A stretch of DNA of 64,000 bases, taken from Thermoactinospora rubra (GTDB taxonomy: Bacteria > Actinomycetota > Actinomycetes > Streptosporangiales > Streptosporangiaceae). The notes beneath the pieces were generated by a model. That model was not told the origin of the DNA, searched no databases, and was given only the letters and a program-made list of their open reading frames with translations. The translations under genes and the position numbers were made by a program. The stretch lies in the NCBI RefSeq assembly GCF_002093975.1, contig NZ_KZ084327.1:1-64000 (forward strand), written 5' to 3'. Shown in pieces: positions 42,136-50,868 of the stretch. Position 1 is the stretch's first letter. Every line of letters starts with the position of its first letter.

Positions 42136-42367
42136 CTCAGCCTTTCGTCAAGTTCTCCTCTTCCGAAACCTACGACGAGCCAGAACGATTCCATACCTAC
42201 ACCAGTGATCATGACTGGGGCACCTGAGCCGGGAATTCGCGACCTGGACGCTCGCCCTGACACGGTCCGCATGTCCGGCAATAATGAGCATGTTCCGGAC
42301 ATGAGTTATAAATAGCCGAAAAGTGACGAGTGTGGCGACTTGAACGTTCCAACGTCATGCTGGGGAA
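42136..42367. other. AT-richer divergent regulatory region (PAC2 / terpene synthase)
   Basis: The 232-base gap is visibly poorer in GC than its flanks. It contains CCAGT-N7-ACTGG (about 42205-42221), the long palindrome described separately, and a TATAAA (42307-42312) that could be the -10 of the terpene synthase gene. No ribosomal RNA, tRNA or open frame is recognised. Confidence 0.6.
42270..42303. promoter_or_regulatory. operator candidate CATGTCCGG-N16-CCGGACATG
   Basis: Perfect nine-base arms (42270-42278, 42295-42303) are separated by 16 AT-rich bases, and end three bases before TATAAA on the terpene synthase strand. The spacing would place the half-sites about 2.5 helical turns apart, as for a dimer-of-dimers or a looping regulator. 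Confidence 0.55.
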
Positions 42368-43366
42368 GTGGCTACTACTCCTGCGCATACATTAAGTAGG
42401 CGACCACTCACCATTCCGCCGCTGCCCTGTCCGTTCCCGAGCGAGATCAACCCGCATGCCGTCGAGGTCGACGCCGAGAGCCATGCCTGGCTGGCGGCCT
42501 CGGGGATGCTGGCGGGAACAGGGACGATCGACCACTTCCGCCGGTCGAAAATCGGCATCCTGGCGGCACGCACCAACCCCACGGTGCCCCGCGAAAGCCT
42601 CCGGCTGATCAACGACTGGTACAACTGGCTGTTCGCGTTCGACGACGCCTTCTGCGAGGGCGACCAGGTCGGGAACCGGGCCTCCGCACTGGCCCGGGCG
42701 CTCCCGCCGCTGCTCGAGATCCTCGACGGAGGCGGCGAACCCGAGGACCCCTTCGGCCGATCCCTGAAGGAACTTCTGCATCGCATCTCCGACAGCGCGA
42801 CCCCCGCCCAGGTCGACCGGTGGCGCACCACCGTCAAGGAGTACCTCTTCGCCCAGGTCTGGGAGGCGGCCAACCGGGAGATCGACCTCATCCCCACACC
42901 CGACGACTACATCCTCATGCGGCGCATCACCGGCGCCACCTACACCTGCTTCGCCCTCATCGACGTCGGCGGCGGCTATCGCCTGGAGGCCGAGGAGTGG
43001 CATCACCCGGACGTGCGGGCGCTGTCCGACCTCGCCTGCGACCTCATCGGCTGGGACAACGACCTGCTCTCCTGGGCCAAGGAGCGCGGCAGGGACAAGG
43101 CCCGGCACAACCTCGTCACCGTGCTGGCCACCCATCGCACCCGCGGCGTCCAGCGGGCTCTGGAAGAGGTGGCGGCCATGCACAACGCGGCGATCGCGGC
43201 CTTCATCGCGCGGAGGGCGGCACTGGAACGCTGGGCTTCGATCGTCGTCCGCCGCTACGTCCGCGGGCTGGAGCACTGGGTCCGCGGGCACATCGAGTTC
43301 TCCCTCGAAAGCGCGCGCTACATCCAGGCCTGGCCCACAGGCACCCGCTGGCCTCAGGCCGGCTGA
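42368..43366 (+). CDS. class I terpene synthase
   Basis: A 332-residue bacterial terpene cyclase, full length for the family. It ionises a prenyl diphosphate and cyclises it. The aspartate-rich motif is DDAFCE (Asp92, Asp93, Glu97), the NSE triad NDLLSWAKE (Asn231, Ser235, Glu239) and the C-terminal RY pair Arg317-Tyr318. All metal-binding motifs are intact, so the enzyme should be active, most likely on farnesyl diphosphate. The product cannot be told. The GTG follows GGGGAA. No prenyl transferase or P450 is directly adjacent; the nearest full-length P450 is at 49621. Confidence 0.93.
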   Translation: MATTPAHTLSRRPLTIPPLPCPFPSEINPHAVEVDAESHAWLAASGMLAGTGTIDHFRRSKIGILAARTNPTVPRESLRLINDWYNWLFAFDDAFCEGDQVGNRASALARALPPLLEILDGGGEPEDPFGRSLKELLHRISDSATPAQVDRWRTTVKEYLFAQVWEAANREIDLIPTPDDYILMRRITGATYTCFALIDVGGGYRLEAEEWHHPDVRALSDLACDLIGWDNDLLSWAKERGRDKARHNLVTVLATHRTRGVQRALEEVAAMHNAAIAAFIARRAALERWASIVVRRYVRGLEHWVRGHIEFSLESARYIQAWPTGTRWPQAG

Positions 43367-43380
43367 CCTGACCCGCCGGG

Positions 43381-45489
43381 TCAGGCCGAGAACGGGGCGT
43401 CCAGCTCGCCCAGCGCGAGCGCGGACGCCTCGTCGATGTCCAGCCTCGCGCCTTCCTCGAACGCCTGCTTGTAGGCGTCCTCACCGATGGCTCGCAGGCA
43501 CTCCTTGACGCACCGCTCGTGATCGGAGGTGAGGAAGGGGGCGCCGAGCATGGGCAGGCCGGAGCTCTTCCAGTTCTGGTGTAGCGCGCCCAGCAGCCTG
43601 GCGGCCAGCTCGATGCGGCTCATGGCCGTGTAGATCCGCGCCATCGTCTCCAGCACGAGCAGCGTGCCGAGGGTGTCGTGGAAGTGCCGCTTGATCCTCA
43701 GCCCCTCCTGGGCGCTGTTCAGCGACTCCTCGACCCTTCCCGACCCCAGCTGCACGATGCACAGCGCCCACAGCGCGTAGGAGCTCAGCCACAGCTCGCC
43801 GCGCTCGTGGCAGACCGTCAGGCAGTCCCTCAGCAGCGACTCGGCCTCCATCAGCTCGCCCTGCGCCGACAGCACCAGGGACAGCTCCACGATGGCCGGC
43901 AGCAGGCCCGGGTTGAGCTCCTTGTTGTCGGTGTTGAACTCGATCGCGACGCCCAGCAGGGCGCTGGCCTTCTGCAGGTCGCCCTGCAGGAGCGCGGCGG
44001 TGCCCTGCATCTTCGACGCCAGGATCACCGCCCTGGAGTCGCCGACCCTGACCGCCTCGGTGCTGCACAGCTCGGCCGCCTCCTGCGCGCCCGCGCTGTC
44101 GCCCTGCGCGCTGCGCACGTAGGACAGCACCCACAGCGCCTTGCACCGTTCCTTGCTGGGCGTGGGATTGGCCTGCAGCGCCCGCTCCAGGTACGCGCGT
44201 CCCTCCCGGACGAACCCGCAGCACACCCACATGAACCACAGCGACGACAGCAGCTTCAGGGCCAGCAGGGACTCGCCCGGGCTGTGCAGCGCGTGCTCCA
44301 GCGCCACCCGCACGTTGTCGTGCTCCTGGCGCATCCGGACGAACCAGTAGATCTGCCGTGGCCCGGACCAGGCGTCCTCGCTGCGTTCGGCCAGGCTCAG
44401 GTAGTACTCCAGGTGCCGGTGGCGGATCGTCTCGGTCTCGCCGAGCTTGTCCAGCCACTCGGCGCCGTACTCGGCGAGGGTGTCGATCAGCTTGTAACGC
44501 ACCCCGGCGTGGTTGCTGGCGATGAGCAGCACCGACTTCTCCACCAGCCCGCTCACCAGGTCGGTGATGTCCTCTGAGCGCAGCCGCGCGTCGGAGCAGA
44601 CGAACCGCGCCGCGTCCAGCTCGAAGTCGCCGGCGAACACCGACAGCCGCGCCCACAGCAGCCGCTCCTCCGGCGCGCACAGCTCGTGGCTCCAGCCGAT
44701 GGCCGCGCGCAGCGTCTGGTGGCGCGGCAGCGCCGTACGGCTGGCGCCGGCCAGCAGGCTGAACCGGTCGGTCAGCAGGGCGAGGATCTGGTCCACCGAC
44801 AGGGCGCGCAGCCGGACGGCGGCCAGCTCGATCGCCAGCGGGATGCCGTCGAGGCGGCGGCACAGCTCGGCCACCGAGCCGATGTTGTTCTCATCCAGCA
44901 CGAAGTCGGGCACCACGGCCCCGGCGCGGGAGGCGAACAGCTGCACCGACTCGTTGGTGAACAGGCTCTCCGTCGGGTCGTCGCCCGGCACCTGCAGCGG
45001 CGGCACCGGCACCACGTGCTCGTACGGCACGTGCAGCGACTGGCGGCTGGTGGCCAGGATGCGCAGGTTGGGGTTGGCCTCCAGCAGCTCCTCCACCAGC
45101 TCGGCGCAACCCTGGATGAGGTGCTCGCAGGTGTCGAGGATGAGCAGCATGTCACGCTCGGCCACCCACTCCGACAGCGACTCGGAGGGGGCGCGGGAGG
45201 AGTTGTCGGCGATGCCCAGCGAGGAGGCGATGGTCTGCTTGACCATCCCGGCGTCCTGCAGCCGGGCCAGGTCGGCGAACCACACGCCGTCGGCGTACTG
45301 CCCGCGCACCTGGTGCGCCAGCCGCAGCACCGTGCGGGACTTGCCGACCCCGCCGATTCCCGTGACGGTCACCAGCCGTGACTGGCTCAGACTCCGCTTG
45401 AGGTTGGCGAGTAAGCGCGTCCGTCCGACGAAGCTCGTCAGCTCCGCGGGGAGATTGCCTTCTCGCCGCCAGCCGGATGCGGTGGCCAT
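43381..45489 (-). CDS. STAND ATPase with TPR-like C-terminus (paralogue of 34879)
   Basis: A 702-residue STAND protein. N-terminal WRREGNLPAELTSFVGR, Walker A GIGGVGKS (44-51), Walker B MLLILD (about 114-119), TSRQSL, GIPLAIELAAVRLRALSVDQI and IGWSHELCAPEERLLWARLS match the protein at 34879 closely. TPR-like helices run from about 350 to 690. Like its paralogue it has no LuxR or SARP DNA-binding domain. It converges on the terpene synthase gene (15-base gap). GAGG lies six bases before the ATG. It might control terpene synthesis, but this rests only on position. Confidence 0.88.
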   Translation of the reverse strand: MATASGWRREGNLPAELTSFVGRTRLLANLKRSLSQSRLVTVTGIGGVGKSRTVLRLAHQVRGQYADGVWFADLARLQDAGMVKQTIASSLGIADNSSRAPSESLSEWVAERDMLLILDTCEHLIQGCAELVEELLEANPNLRILATSRQSLHVPYEHVVPVPPLQVPGDDPTESLFTNESVQLFASRAGAVVPDFVLDENNIGSVAELCRRLDGIPLAIELAAVRLRALSVDQILALLTDRFSLLAGASRTALPRHQTLRAAIGWSHELCAPEERLLWARLSVFAGDFELDAARFVCSDARLRSEDITDLVSGLVEKSVLLIASNHAGVRYKLIDTLAEYGAEWLDKLGETETIRHRHLEYYLSLAERSEDAWSGPRQIYWFVRMRQEHDNVRVALEHALHSPGESLLALKLLSSLWFMWVCCGFVREGRAYLERALQANPTPSKERCKALWVLSYVRSAQGDSAGAQEAAELCSTEAVRVGDSRAVILASKMQGTAALLQGDLQKASALLGVAIEFNTDNKELNPGLLPAIVELSLVLSAQGELMEAESLLRDCLTVCHERGELWLSSYALWALCIVQLGSGRVEESLNSAQEGLRIKRHFHDTLGTLLVLETMARIYTAMSRIELAARLLGALHQNWKSSGLPMLGAPFLTSDHERCVKECLRAIGEDAYKQAFEEGARLDIDEASALALGELDAPFSA

Positions 45490-45610
45490 GGGCAGCCTCA
45501 CGAGGGGTAGGCGACTCCTGCCCTCGCATGGTACCCCGCCCCTCCTTGACTGTCCCTTGACACAGGCGGTGGCGGGGGTGGAGTTTTCTACCTCCGGATA
45601 CCATGTGCCG

Positions 45611-45727
45611 GTGAGCGATTTTCTCCCGGAGCAGACTTCCGACGACACCGACCTCGGCTGGGGCGAGTGGCGCGAGGACGACTCCGTCGCCTTCCACCTG
45701 GACAACAGGCCGCCCCACTGGGGTTAA
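45611..45727 (+). CDS. 38-residue acidic micro-protein
   Basis: From the GTG at 45611 the frame encodes SDFLPEQTSDDTDLGWG, then EWREDDSVAFHLDNRPPHWG. The pattern PEQTxDDTDxGWG followed by RPPHWG at the C-terminus recalls short conserved actinobacterial peptides that I have seen only as unnamed hypothetical proteins. It is strongly acidic, with no membrane helix. There is no clear ribosome site. It is divergent from the STAND gene and converges on the exporter permease. Confidence 0.65.
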   Translation: MSDFLPEQTSDDTDLGWGEWREDDSVAFHLDNRPPHWG

Positions 45728-45734
45728 GACACCG

Positions 45735-46571
45735 CTAGGAGACGACGTCCTTGCGGCGGAAGCGGCGGAAGGCGACGGCGATGAGGATCGCCGCGTAGGT
45801 CACCGAGATCGACGCGCCCTTGGCCATGCCGCCGAAGTCGAGCTCCGGCGCGAGGGCGTCGAGCCAGGCGGTGTTCCAGAAGGTGGGCAAGAACTCGCGC
45901 AGCGTCCCCAGCGCCTCCACCGCCTGCAGGATCGTGCTGACGATCCACAGCCCCACCGCGCCGCCGACCGCGCCTAGCGGCGAGTCGGTGACCGTGGACA
46001 GCAGGAACGCCAGCGCCGCCACCACCAGCTGGCTGACCAGGGCGTAGCCGATGACGATGCCGAAGCGGGGCAGCACGTCCAGCGCCGGGATGGTCTCGCC
46101 CGTGCCCGGCACCTGGATGTCGGACCAGCCGAAGGCCAGCGTCCCGGCCGCCAGCGCCATCAGCGGCAGGCTGATCACCGCGGCCGCCGAGTAGCCGAGC
46201 GCGACGATCAGCTTCTGGCGCAGCAGCCGGTCGCGCGGCACCGGTGCGGCCAGCAGGTAGCGCAGCGACGACCAGTTCGCCTCGCTGGCCACGGTGTCGC
46301 CGCAGAACAACGCCACCGCCACGACCAGCAGGAAGCTCGCCGACACCGACAGGGCGAAGGCCGCGAAGTTCAGGCCGCCGGCCGTGGCCAGGTCGGAGAT
46401 GCGCAGGCTGTTGCCCTGCGGGTTGTTCGACTGGGGCCCCACCTTGAAGGCGATCACCAGGATCCAGGGCAGCGCGAGCAGCAGGCCGAACATCACCATC
46501 GTGCGGCGCCGCTTGAACTGCCTGACGATCTCCACCCGCAGCGGCAGGGTACGGCCGGCGACGTAGGTCAT
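45735..46571 (-). CDS. ABC-2 permease partner of the hydrolase-ATPase fusion
   Basis: A 278-residue membrane protein with about six helices (residues about 27-43, 65-92, 110-140, 160-185, 195-220, 250-270). ASEANWSSLRYLLAAPVPRDRLLRQKLIVAL is the ABC-2 feature that meets the ATPase. It is translated from an ATG overlapping the fusion gene's stop by four bases (ATGA). The two proteins should form the transporter. Substrate is unknown. Confidence 0.9.
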   Translation of the reverse strand: MTYVAGRTLPLRVEIVRQFKRRRTMVMFGLLLALPWILVIAFKVGPQSNNPQGNSLRISDLATAGGLNFAAFALSVSASFLLVVAVALFCGDTVASEANWSSLRYLLAAPVPRDRLLRQKLIVALGYSAAAVISLPLMALAAGTLAFGWSDIQVPGTGETIPALDVLPRFGIVIGYALVSQLVVAALAFLLSTVTDSPLGAVGGAVGLWIVSTILQAVEALGTLREFLPTFWNTAWLDALAPELDFGGMAKGASISVTYAAILIAVAFRRFRRKDVVS

Positions 46572-49132
46572 CGTTGCTCCCCGATGAGGTCCAGGAACAC
46601 GTCCTCCAGGCGCGGGCCGTGCCCGTTGGAAGAGGGCCCGTCAGACGAGGCCAGCAGGCGGCTCACCGGGCCCTGCGAGACCAGCCGGCCCCGGTGCATG
46701 ACCACGACGTGGCTGCAGGTCTGCTCCACCTCGGCCAGCAGGTGGCTGGAGACGATCACCGTGCGCCCGTCCCGCGCGTAGCGCTTGAGCACCTCGCGCA
46801 TCTCCCTGATCTGGGGCGGGTCCAGGCCGTTGGTGGGCTCGTCGAGGACCAGCAGGTCCGGCAGGCCGAGCATCGCCTGGGCGATCGCCAGGCGCTGGCG
46901 CATGCCCTGGGAGTAGGTGCGCACGGGGCGCTCGACGGCCGTGCCGAGGGCCGCGATCTCCAGGGCCTCGTCCATGTGCGACTCCTCGGCGGGACGGCCG
47001 GTCGCGGCCCAGTACAGCTCCAGGTTGTCCCGCCCGGACAGGTGCGGCAGGAAGCCGGGGCCCTCCACGAAGCAGCCCAGGCGCGACAGGACCGGGGCGC
47101 CGGGGGTGACGGGCTCGCCGAAGATGCTGATCTCCCCGGCGTCGGGGTGGATGAGGCCCATCATCATCCGCATCGTCGTGGTCTTGCCCGCGCCGTTGGG
47201 TCCCAGCAGGCCGAGGACCTGGCCCTGCTCGACGTGGAAGGACAGGTCGTCGACCGCCTTCTCGCCGTTGCGGTAGGCCTTGGTGAGGCCGGTGATGACG
47301 AGCGGGTGCGGGGCCTCGCCGGCGTCCCCTCCCGCCGCCCCCGGAGTCCGCCGGGGCACGGGGACGAGGGGGGAGGCCGGGGTACGGCGGGGCCGGACGC
47401 GGCCGGTGGCCAGCAGGAGCGCGGCCACGGCGACGGCGGCCAGCGGCATCGCCCACGTCCACCACGCGATGCCCGCCGGGCCGGCGGTCAGGGCCGCGAC
47501 CGTGGGCACCGACATCGCAGGGGAGGCCAGCGCCACCCGGTAGGTCGCGGGCTCGTCCGGCGTGGCGTACCCCATGTCCGTGGTCGTCACCGCCAGCCGC
47601 AGCCGGTGGCCCACGGCGAACAGGTGGTCGACCGCCGGAAGCGTGACGGCGACCTCGGCGCTGCCCGCGCCCTCGGGGATCCGCACCCGCAGCGGCGCGA
47701 CGAGCCCCGACGGCAGGTTCGGCGGCTGCATCGAGTCGGCGACGTCGTAGAGCTTGGCGAACAGCGTGACCTCGCCCGAGCCGGACACCCGCAGCCGGAC
47801 CGCGGGGCTCCCGGTCAGCTGCAGCGGCCGGGACAGCGGCGCCGACTCGAAGACGGCCGTCTGGCCGGGCATGTCGAGCGACAGGCTCACGTTGCCCTGG
47901 CTGAGCGCCGCGCCCACGCCCGGCAGGGTCGAGATCGAGGCCGGCGCGCCGCCCGGCGGGTTGACGATGTTCTGCTCCGGCCCGGACAGCGGCACCGCCG
48001 TCGTCGCGGTCCCGGCCAGCCCCGGGTAGGCCCGCGCCGAGGGGTGGAGCCGGATCCGCTGCCGGGTGCCGGGGTCGCGTCCGCCGTCCCTGGTGATCGT
48101 GAACGCCTCCGCCGCCGCGGGCTCCTCGCGGCGCAGCCACCGGTCGAGCCAGGCCTTGCTCTGCTCGTAGAGCCAGTCGGCCTCGCCGTTGCCGCCGTCG
48201 TGCCCGCCGTCGAACCACATCACCCGGACCGGCCCGGCGACCGCCCTGGCGTTGGCGTCGGCCTGGGCGAGGGTGAACAGCGAGTCGCGCTGCCCCTGGA
48301 TGAGCAGGGTGGGCGCCTTGATCCTGCCCTGCACCGAGACCGGGCTGGAGCGGCGCAGCAGCGCCACCGCCTCCGGGGTGGCCCGGCCGGTGGCGCCGAT
48401 CGTCTGGTAAACGTCGCAGATCTCGGGCAGGAAGCGGCCGCAGCGCGCCTCCTCGGGCGACAGCGGCCGGCCGGGGCGGGCCGAGAAGGCCTGCAGGCCG
48501 TTTTGCACCACGCCGCCGCGGCCGAAGAAGAACCCGGCCCAGCCGCGCTTGAACACCCCGGTTTCCGGCCCCTGCCCTGCGGCGTCGGGGAAGAGGGCGT
48601 CGGCCAGGTCGTGCCAGGTGATCTGCGGCACGATCGCGTCGACGCGGGCGTCGTGGGCGGCGGTCATCAGCGCGATGGCCCCGCCGTACGAGCCGCCCAC
48701 CATGCCGACGCGCGGGTCGCCCTGCGCGTCGAGCAGCACCTCGGGCCGCCGGGCCAGCCAGTCGATGAGCTGCTTGACGTCCTTGACGTCGTAGTCGGGC
48801 GAGTTGAGGGTGATCTGCCCGGTCGAACGGCCGAAGCCCCGGGCCGACCAGGTCAGGACGGCGTAGCCGTCACGCGCCAGCCGCAGCGCCTCGGCCCGCA
48901 CGCTGTCCTTGGACCCGCCGAACCCGTGGGCGAGCAGCACGGCCGGGACCCGGCCGCCGCCCTCGGGCGCGAAGAAGGTGGTGTCGATCTCGACCCGCTG
49001 ATCGTCCTTCGGGCCGTCGACCACCGTGATGCGCTGCTCGGCACGCCGCACGCCGGGAGCGGACGGCCACAGCAGCCACACCGAGACCCCGAGCACGACG
49101 AGCGCGACGACCAGCATGGCCGCTCGTCTCAT
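46568..49132 (-). CDS. fusion of an extracytoplasmic alpha/beta hydrolase to an ABC ATPase
   Basis: One 854-residue chain. Residues 5-23 are a membrane helix or signal anchor. An X-Pro dipeptidyl-peptidase/CocE-like hydrolase follows (about 35-335) with Ser148 in GGSYGG, Asp283 in QGQRDSLF and His311 in DGGHDGG. A jelly-roll domain comes next (about 370-540), then a second membrane helix (556-577). The ABC ATPase follows: GPNGAGKT (644-651), signature SQGMRQ (741-746), LLVLDE (760-765). By topology the hydrolase faces outward and the ATPase inward. The frame is unbroken. The coupled permease gene completes the exporter. Confidence 0.93.
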   Translation of the reverse strand: MRRAAMLVVALVVLGVSVWLLWPSAPGVRRAEQRITVVDGPKDDQRVEIDTTFFAPEGGGRVPAVLLAHGFGGSKDSVRAEALRLARDGYAVLTWSARGFGRSTGQITLNSPDYDVKDVKQLIDWLARRPEVLLDAQGDPRVGMVGGSYGGAIALMTAAHDARVDAIVPQITWHDLADALFPDAAGQGPETGVFKRGWAGFFFGRGGVVQNGLQAFSARPGRPLSPEEARCGRFLPEICDVYQTIGATGRATPEAVALLRRSSPVSVQGRIKAPTLLIQGQRDSLFTLAQADANARAVAGPVRVMWFDGGHDGGNGEADWLYEQSKAWLDRWLRREEPAAAEAFTITRDGGRDPGTRQRIRLHPSARAYPGLAGTATTAVPLSGPEQNIVNPPGGAPASISTLPGVGAALSQGNVSLSLDMPGQTAVFESAPLSRPLQLTGSPAVRLRVSGSGEVTLFAKLYDVADSMQPPNLPSGLVAPLRVRIPEGAGSAEVAVTLPAVDHLFAVGHRLRLAVTTTDMGYATPDEPATYRVALASPAMSVPTVAALTAGPAGIAWWTWAMPLAAVAVAALLLATGRVRPRRTPASPLVPVPRRTPGAAGGDAGEAPHPLVITGLTKAYRNGEKAVDDLSFHVEQGQVLGLLGPNGAGKTTTMRMMMGLIHPDAGEISIFGEPVTPGAPVLSRLGCFVEGPGFLPHLSGRDNLELYWAATGRPAEESHMDEALEIAALGTAVERPVRTYSQGMRQRLAIAQAMLGLPDLLVLDEPTNGLDPPQIREMREVLKRYARDGRTVIVSSHLLAEVEQTCSHVVVMHRGRLVSQGPVSRLLASSDGPSSNGHGPRLEDVFLDLIGEQR

Positions 49133-49188
49133 GCCGCGAGCCTAGGGGACGGAGCTGAGAGGATGCTGAGACGATCTCAGCCGAGCAC

Positions 49189-49596
49189 TCAGCCGAGCAG
49201 CGCGTAGACCGTGGAGGCGCGGGCCGCCGGTCCCGGCGCGCCGTCGGCCGTGAGCGTCACGTCGCAGAACGCCAGGGTACGGCCCAGCTTGGTGATCCGC
49301 ACGTCGACCACGACGTCCTTGCCCGCCACCGGCCGCTCGAACGTGGTCGACTGCTGCACCGTCGTCATGGGCACGAACCCGCCGCGGGCCGCGGAGATCG
49401 CGATGACGGTCGCGGTGTCGGCGGCGGCCATCATCGCCTGACCGCACAGCCCGCCGCCCTCCCTGGCCAGCCGATCCGACCAGGGCAGCCGCACGACCGC
49501 GCGGTGGTCGCCGACCTGCTCGACGCTCAGGCCGAGGTCCTGGATCCATGGTGCGAAGTGGTCGCGGAGTATCGCCTGCCCCTCTTCTGGCGTCAT
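49189..49596 (-). CDS. PaaI-type hotdog thioesterase
   Basis: A 135-residue hotdog-fold protein: DLGLSVEQVGDHRAVVRLPWSDRLAREGGGLCGQAMMAAADTATVIAISA and TTVQQSTTFERPVAGKDVVVDVRITKLGRTLAFCDVTLT. Members hydrolyse aryl- or acyl-CoA thioesters. The catalytic Asp/Asn position before the central helix reads GGLCGQAMMAAAD. The ATG at 49596 lies only a few bases from the P450 start on the other strand and has no ribosome site, so promoters must sit in the neighbour's coding sequence. Confidence 0.82.
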   Translation of the reverse strand: MTPEEGQAILRDHFAPWIQDLGLSVEQVGDHRAVVRLPWSDRLAREGGGLCGQAMMAAADTATVIAISAARGGFVPMTTVQQSTTFERPVAGKDVVVDVRITKLGRTLAFCDVTLTADGAPGPAARASTVYALLG

Positions 49597-49620
49597 GTAA
49601 TGATGATGCACTCTGGGCTC

Positions 49621-50868
49621 ATGGGTGTGGAGAGGGTCTTCCTGCCGTCCACCTACGCCTCCGGCGTGCCGTACGAGCTGTTCGCGCAGTTGCGCGCCAC
49701 CGAGCCGGTCTGCTGGATACCCGAGCCCGCGGTCGGCCCGTGGAAGGCGGGGCCGGGCTACTGGGGCGTGTTCCGGCACGCCGACGTCAAGCACGTGCTG
49801 CGCACGCCCGAGGACTTCTCCTCCCACCTGGGCGCGACCCAGATCCGCGATCCCGACACGCCGCAGGACCTGGCGTTCGTGCAGCGCATGATGCTCAACA
49901 CCGACCCGCCGGAGCACTCCAGGCTGCGCCGCATCGTCGCGGGGGCGTTCACGCCGCGTGCCGTACGCGCCCTGGAGCGGACCATCGCCGAGCGGGCGGC
50001 GACGCTGTTCGAGGCGGGGGAGTGCGACTTCGTCGAGGTGGCCGCCGACCTGCCGGTGTGGACGCTCGCCCACGTCATGGGCGTGCCGCAGGAGGACAGG
50101 CGGCTGCTGTACGACTGGGCCTCGCGCGTGATCGGCTACCAGGACCCCGAGTACGCCGGGCTGTCCACCGCCGAGGGGCTCAGCCCGATCGGGCGGCTCG
50201 CGCTCGCGCAGCGGGTCAGGCTGGAGCCGGGCATGAACCCGCGCTCGAGGGCGGCGCTGCGCGACATGTTCGCCTACGCCCACGCGCTGGCCCAGGCGCC
50301 CCTGGACGAGGAGTCGGTGATGGCGGCGATGCTGCGCGGCGGTCTCACCGAGGCCGAGTTCGAGAACATGTTCTTCCTGTTCGCGGTGGCCGGGAACGAG
50401 ACCCTGCGCAACGGCATCCCGGGCGGGCTGCTGTGCCTGCTGGAGCACCCGGACCAGTTCGAGCGGCTGCGTGCCCGCCCTGACCTGCTGGACTCGGCGG
50501 TGGAGGAGATGCTGCGCTACTGGCCGCCGGTGATGGACTTCCGCCGTACGGCGACGCGGGACCTGGAGCTGGGCGGCAAGCGGATCAAGGCCGGTGACAA
50601 GGTCGTCGTCTACCACGCCTCGGCCAACCGGGACCCGGCCGTCTTCCCCGACCCGGACGTCTTCGACATCGCCCGGCAGCCCAACGACCACGTCAGCTTC
50701 GGCTTCGGCCCCCACTTCTGCCTGGGCGCGCACCTGGCGCGCGTCCAGATGCGCGCCGTCTTCAGGGAACTGCTGGCCTGGCGGGTCGAGCTGCTCGCCG
50801 AGCCGGTGCGGCTGGTCTCGAACTTCCAGAACGGCCTGAAGCACCTTCAGGTCAGGCTGAGCCGGTAG
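49621..50868 (+). CDS. cytochrome P450 monooxygenase
   Basis: A 415-residue class I P450. I-helix FAVAGNETLRNGIPGG (AGNET), K-helix ExxR in EMLRYWPP, and the heme signature FGFGPHFCLGAHLAR with Cys367 are intact. Closest in style to CYP125/CYP142-like or CYP124-like actinobacterial enzymes (HADVKHVLRTPEDFSSHLG, NTDPPEHSRLRRIV), which oxidise steroid side chains or branched lipids; the substrate is an inference. The ATG at 49621 is preferred; three consecutive ATGs at 49600-49608 are alternatives and would abut the thioesterase start. Confidence 0.9.
   Translation: MGVERVFLPSTYASGVPYELFAQLRATEPVCWIPEPAVGPWKAGPGYWGVFRHADVKHVLRTPEDFSSHLGATQIRDPDTPQDLAFVQRMMLNTDPPEHSRLRRIVAGAFTPRAVRALERTIAERAATLFEAGECDFVEVAADLPVWTLAHVMGVPQEDRRLLYDWASRVIGYQDPEYAGLSTAEGLSPIGRLALAQRVRLEPGMNPRSRAALRDMFAYAHALAQAPLDEESVMAAMLRGGLTEAEFENMFFLFAVAGNETLRNGIPGGLLCLLEHPDQFERLRARPDLLDSAVEEMLRYWPPVMDFRRTATRDLELGGKRIKAGDKVVVYHASANRDPAVFPDPDVFDIARQPNDHVSFGFGPHFCLGAHLARVQMRAVFRELLAWRVELLAEPVRLVSNFQNGLKHLQVRLSR

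Noticed and set aside
45557-45610. Promoter for the 38-residue gene from the perfect TTGACA at 45557-45562
   Set aside because: No -10 lies 16-19 bases downstream on that strand. A TACCAT at 45598-45603 is closer to the start but has no matching -35.
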